Assembly (NCBI GenBank): GCA_036852015.1
Contig: JAANDG010000384.1
Span: 62,001 to 126,000 of the forward strand
DNA from: Pelodera strongyloides
Taxonomy: Eukaryota > Nematoda > Chromadorea > Rhabditida > Rhabditidae
Length of the DNA: 64,000 nucleotides
Direction of reading: 5' to 3'
The notes under the pieces were generated by a model. The model saw only the letters and a list, made by a program, of their open reading frames with translations, was not told the DNA's origin and did not search any database. This document shows, piece by piece, positions 61,714 through 64,000 of the stretch (position 1 is its first letter; each line of letters starts with the position of its first letter). The position numbers were made by a program, and so were the translations under genes.

Positions 61714-64000
61714 TGCTGTATGTAACTTGGTGAATTATGAAATTGCTTTAATTGCAAACCAATTCGGAAGTGAAAAGGTGGCAGAATGAAACTATGACCT
61801 GAGAAATTGTTGCAAAATGTTATTTGAGTTGCAATTCATGCAGGCATTAGGTATGCTAGAAAATAAAATAAATGACTAATAGAAAGTCTCAATTGGAGCT
61901 AATTGCAACTTTTGACAAAATCGTATTATTTTCTAAATAATATTGCGAACGGAAATCCAGTTGATGTTTCTAAACTAACAAATACAATTAAAGAAACACG
62001 AGGGAGCCAACAAATTATAGCCACATTTTGGGAGTCATTTCCTCACGCACAGATTTGTATTTCTTTTACCGAAAAATCCTTATAAAGTACGAACAAAAGC
62101 GTGACATCACTTGGAAAAAAACGTTTTATAATGGAAATGTACTGGAATGAAAACATCAGCAATGTATAAGCGCCTTTTATAGACCTCTGATGCCTTTTAT
62201 AGGAATTTGAAGTCAAAAAATTCAAAACATCAACATGTGAAATTCTGCATACAAAAAAAGGAACGAAACTCTCATTCTAGTATTTTGTTCAAGATGAACA
62301 CTCTTTCAAAATAAGATGGCTAAACTATACTCATTTTTAATATATTGTTCGAAAAAACAAGAATTTGCTTTGAATGTCCCCTGAAACCCTGATGGTGCTA
62401 AAACAAAGAATTAACTGAGAAGTATAAATTTGTTCTGGGAACCCACAAAGAACTGATCGTATTTTACAGCAAAATGTGCCACTTTTACGAGTCGTAAAGA
62501 AAGACTTAACGACTAAATTTTTGTCAACAAATTGGCAATAAAATCTGTTTAAAAATTTATAGCCGCTGTTTGGAGGTTTATTGTGATGATTTTTATTTGC
62601 AATTCGAATATATAAATTGAGAGCGTTCTGGTCAAAGGCTTCATGTTTTGTAGCTGATAGACCTGTATATGGTGTTGTGTCATAAGCACAGTTCGCGGTA
62701 AAATACTAGTCGACAAAAGTTGCATTCGATTTCGCTCTAGAGGGAATCACAATAGATGTATGATGTCGTTATCTTCTAATTTCCTCTTACAGTAACTATA
62801 AAAAGGCTAAATGGGACAAACTTGACATCATGTGCGAAATTAGGTGGGAAGGAAATTCTCCTACTTTAATTTCCGTTTCATAGCAAGAACAGAGCCATCT
62901 ACTTGTTCCTTTGTTGTTGATTTCTGCAAAAAAAAAAACTACCACCTTACATGCATAATTTGGATACTTGAATAATATGGATGGGGTTATCTGAAGATGG
63001 TTTACTTCTTTGCAACAAGGAGTGACGGCAATGACATGAAGTGATTTTAAGGATTAAATCACATGAAAAACTATGGATATTGCACGAATGAACTGTCAAT
63101 TTTGCACAAAACGGGAAGTCCCGAATAATCCAAAAAGCGTACGTTTCCAAAATTTCCAATATGAAAGTCGAGTCATGATGTTTTACTTGCATCAATGGCC
63201 CTATTTGCAAGTATCCTAGTCCCACATGTCATTTATTTCACTTTCAATTCAGCTGAAAAAAAATAAAGAAAGATACAAATGTGAGATCCATTTCTAAGAA
63301 GCTTGACAAAAATCAAACAACAATTTCTGAAATTAAGGAAAGGGTACGTTTTCTCGGTGCTTAAATACAAATCTGATTTTCTAATTAAACAAGTGAATAA
63401 AATTACGCAAAACGAAATGTATAGCAGTATTTTCTAAAATAGGTGGGCGTCAGGTTTCTGTTTCTGATTATATATTTTATCGCTTTCGTCAGTATTTTAA
63501 TATTTTAAACGGAGCGGTCAATCACCTTTGATTGAAGTAATAACGCATTACTGTTGATTTATTAAAGCAAAGCGAAATGTTTTTTTAAACACCAGTTACG
63601 CACTACATTTGCACGTTATTTATGCAAAGTAAACTGTTAATGTTATTTTTTGGCAGACAGTAGTAGCACATTAAAGTTGATTTATTAAAGCAAGGCGAAC
63701 TGTTTTACGATAAACATTTGCCTGTCTGGATTTGGGTGCCAAAACAATAAACAGAAAACAAAAATGCTTGCCTATGCCCATCATAACAAGTTTGTTGCGC
63801 ATTTAAAAATTGTTTCGGGCGCCTAAAATCAGGCGGCAAGAAGTAAACAGAAGGACACAAAAGGTAGGAGGGCCTTCAGTAATGAATGTCTGGTTTGTCA
63901 CCATACTCACTACATAGATGTGGACACGCAAAACAAACCATTGTAAAGAATTAAACAGAAGGGGGGGGGGCAGCTCACAAATAAATATGATGCTCAGAAA
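61714..64000. other. no supported gene
   Basis: A minus-strand TTTTTTTTCAG near 63244 precedes an ATG (MTCGTRILANRAIDA) and a donor. A second exon-like piece, 62879-62927, reads STTKEQVDGSVLAMKRK, but the two do not join in phase. A frame open at 62338-62705 (-) has no start codon. TTGATTTATTAAAGCAA(A/G)GCGAA occurs near 63555 and 63677 as a direct repeat. Confidence 0.3.

Noticed and set aside
62338..62705. Long minus-strand frame without start codon
   Set aside because: About 120 codons, but without ATG, clear acceptor or domain. One such frame is expected by chance.
1..64000. CRISPR arrays, rRNA genes, bacterial operons or viral genes
   Set aside because: None seen. The split-gene architecture is eukaryotic and the only virus-like item is the non-coding LTR element.

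Overview
This window is AT-rich nuclear DNA from a nematode, most likely a rhabditid/strongylid (clade V) worm. The evidence is split genes with short GT-AG introns (two are GC-AG), several first coding exons preceded directly by a TTTYAG-like acceptor as expected for spliced-leader trans-splicing, a cathepsin B with a CPR-6-type C-terminal tail, nematode saposin-like proteins, a nematode-style serpentine receptor and single nuclear tRNA genes. No bacterial-style operon, rRNA or CRISPR was seen. All gene models were built by hand from splice signals and reading phase. For the eight complete models plus the ADAM gene, every exon boundary is phase-consistent.

Layout. 1-7 kb: a cathepsin B gene (cpr-6-like, minus) and a pi-like glutathione S-transferase (minus). 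7-12 kb: mostly non-coding, with a weakly supported plus-strand exon set at 9.2-10.2 kb. 12.3-14.8 kb: a plus-strand gene for a secreted, very basic, cysteine-free protein. 15.1-17.0 kb: a near-perfect 701-bp inverted repeat whose middle 258 bp lies in the same orientation in both arms, with a hairpin MITE in the spacer. 19.5-24 kb: a seven-transmembrane receptor (plus) converging on a four-TM protein gene (minus), with overlapping poly(A) signals. 24.8 kb: tRNA-Arg(CCT). 25.7-32 kb: molybdenum cofactor sulfurase (plus, 18 exons), with a young non-autonomous LTR element in intron 5. 32.2-33.8 kb: a calmodulin-like EF-hand gene (minus) carrying tRNA-Val(CAC) in an intron. 35-38 kb: two tandem saposin-like genes (minus). 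38-50.7 kb: gene-poor, with repeats, CpG-rich hairpins and some exon-like pieces. 50.8-56 kb: a membrane ADAM metalloprotease (plus) with a possible in-frame cassette exon. 56.3 kb: a second copy of the hairpin MITE. 59-61.6 kb: a minus-strand gene for a Met/Asn-rich, probably nuclear protein. The last 2.3 kb shows no gene I can support.

How the genes relate. Cathepsin B, the two saposin-like proteins and perhaps the GST have GATA-type sites (TGATAA core) upstream, the pattern of ELT-2-controlled gut genes in Caenorhabditis. The cathepsin B and saposin products would fit digestion in the intestinal lumen. The remaining genes look functionally independent.
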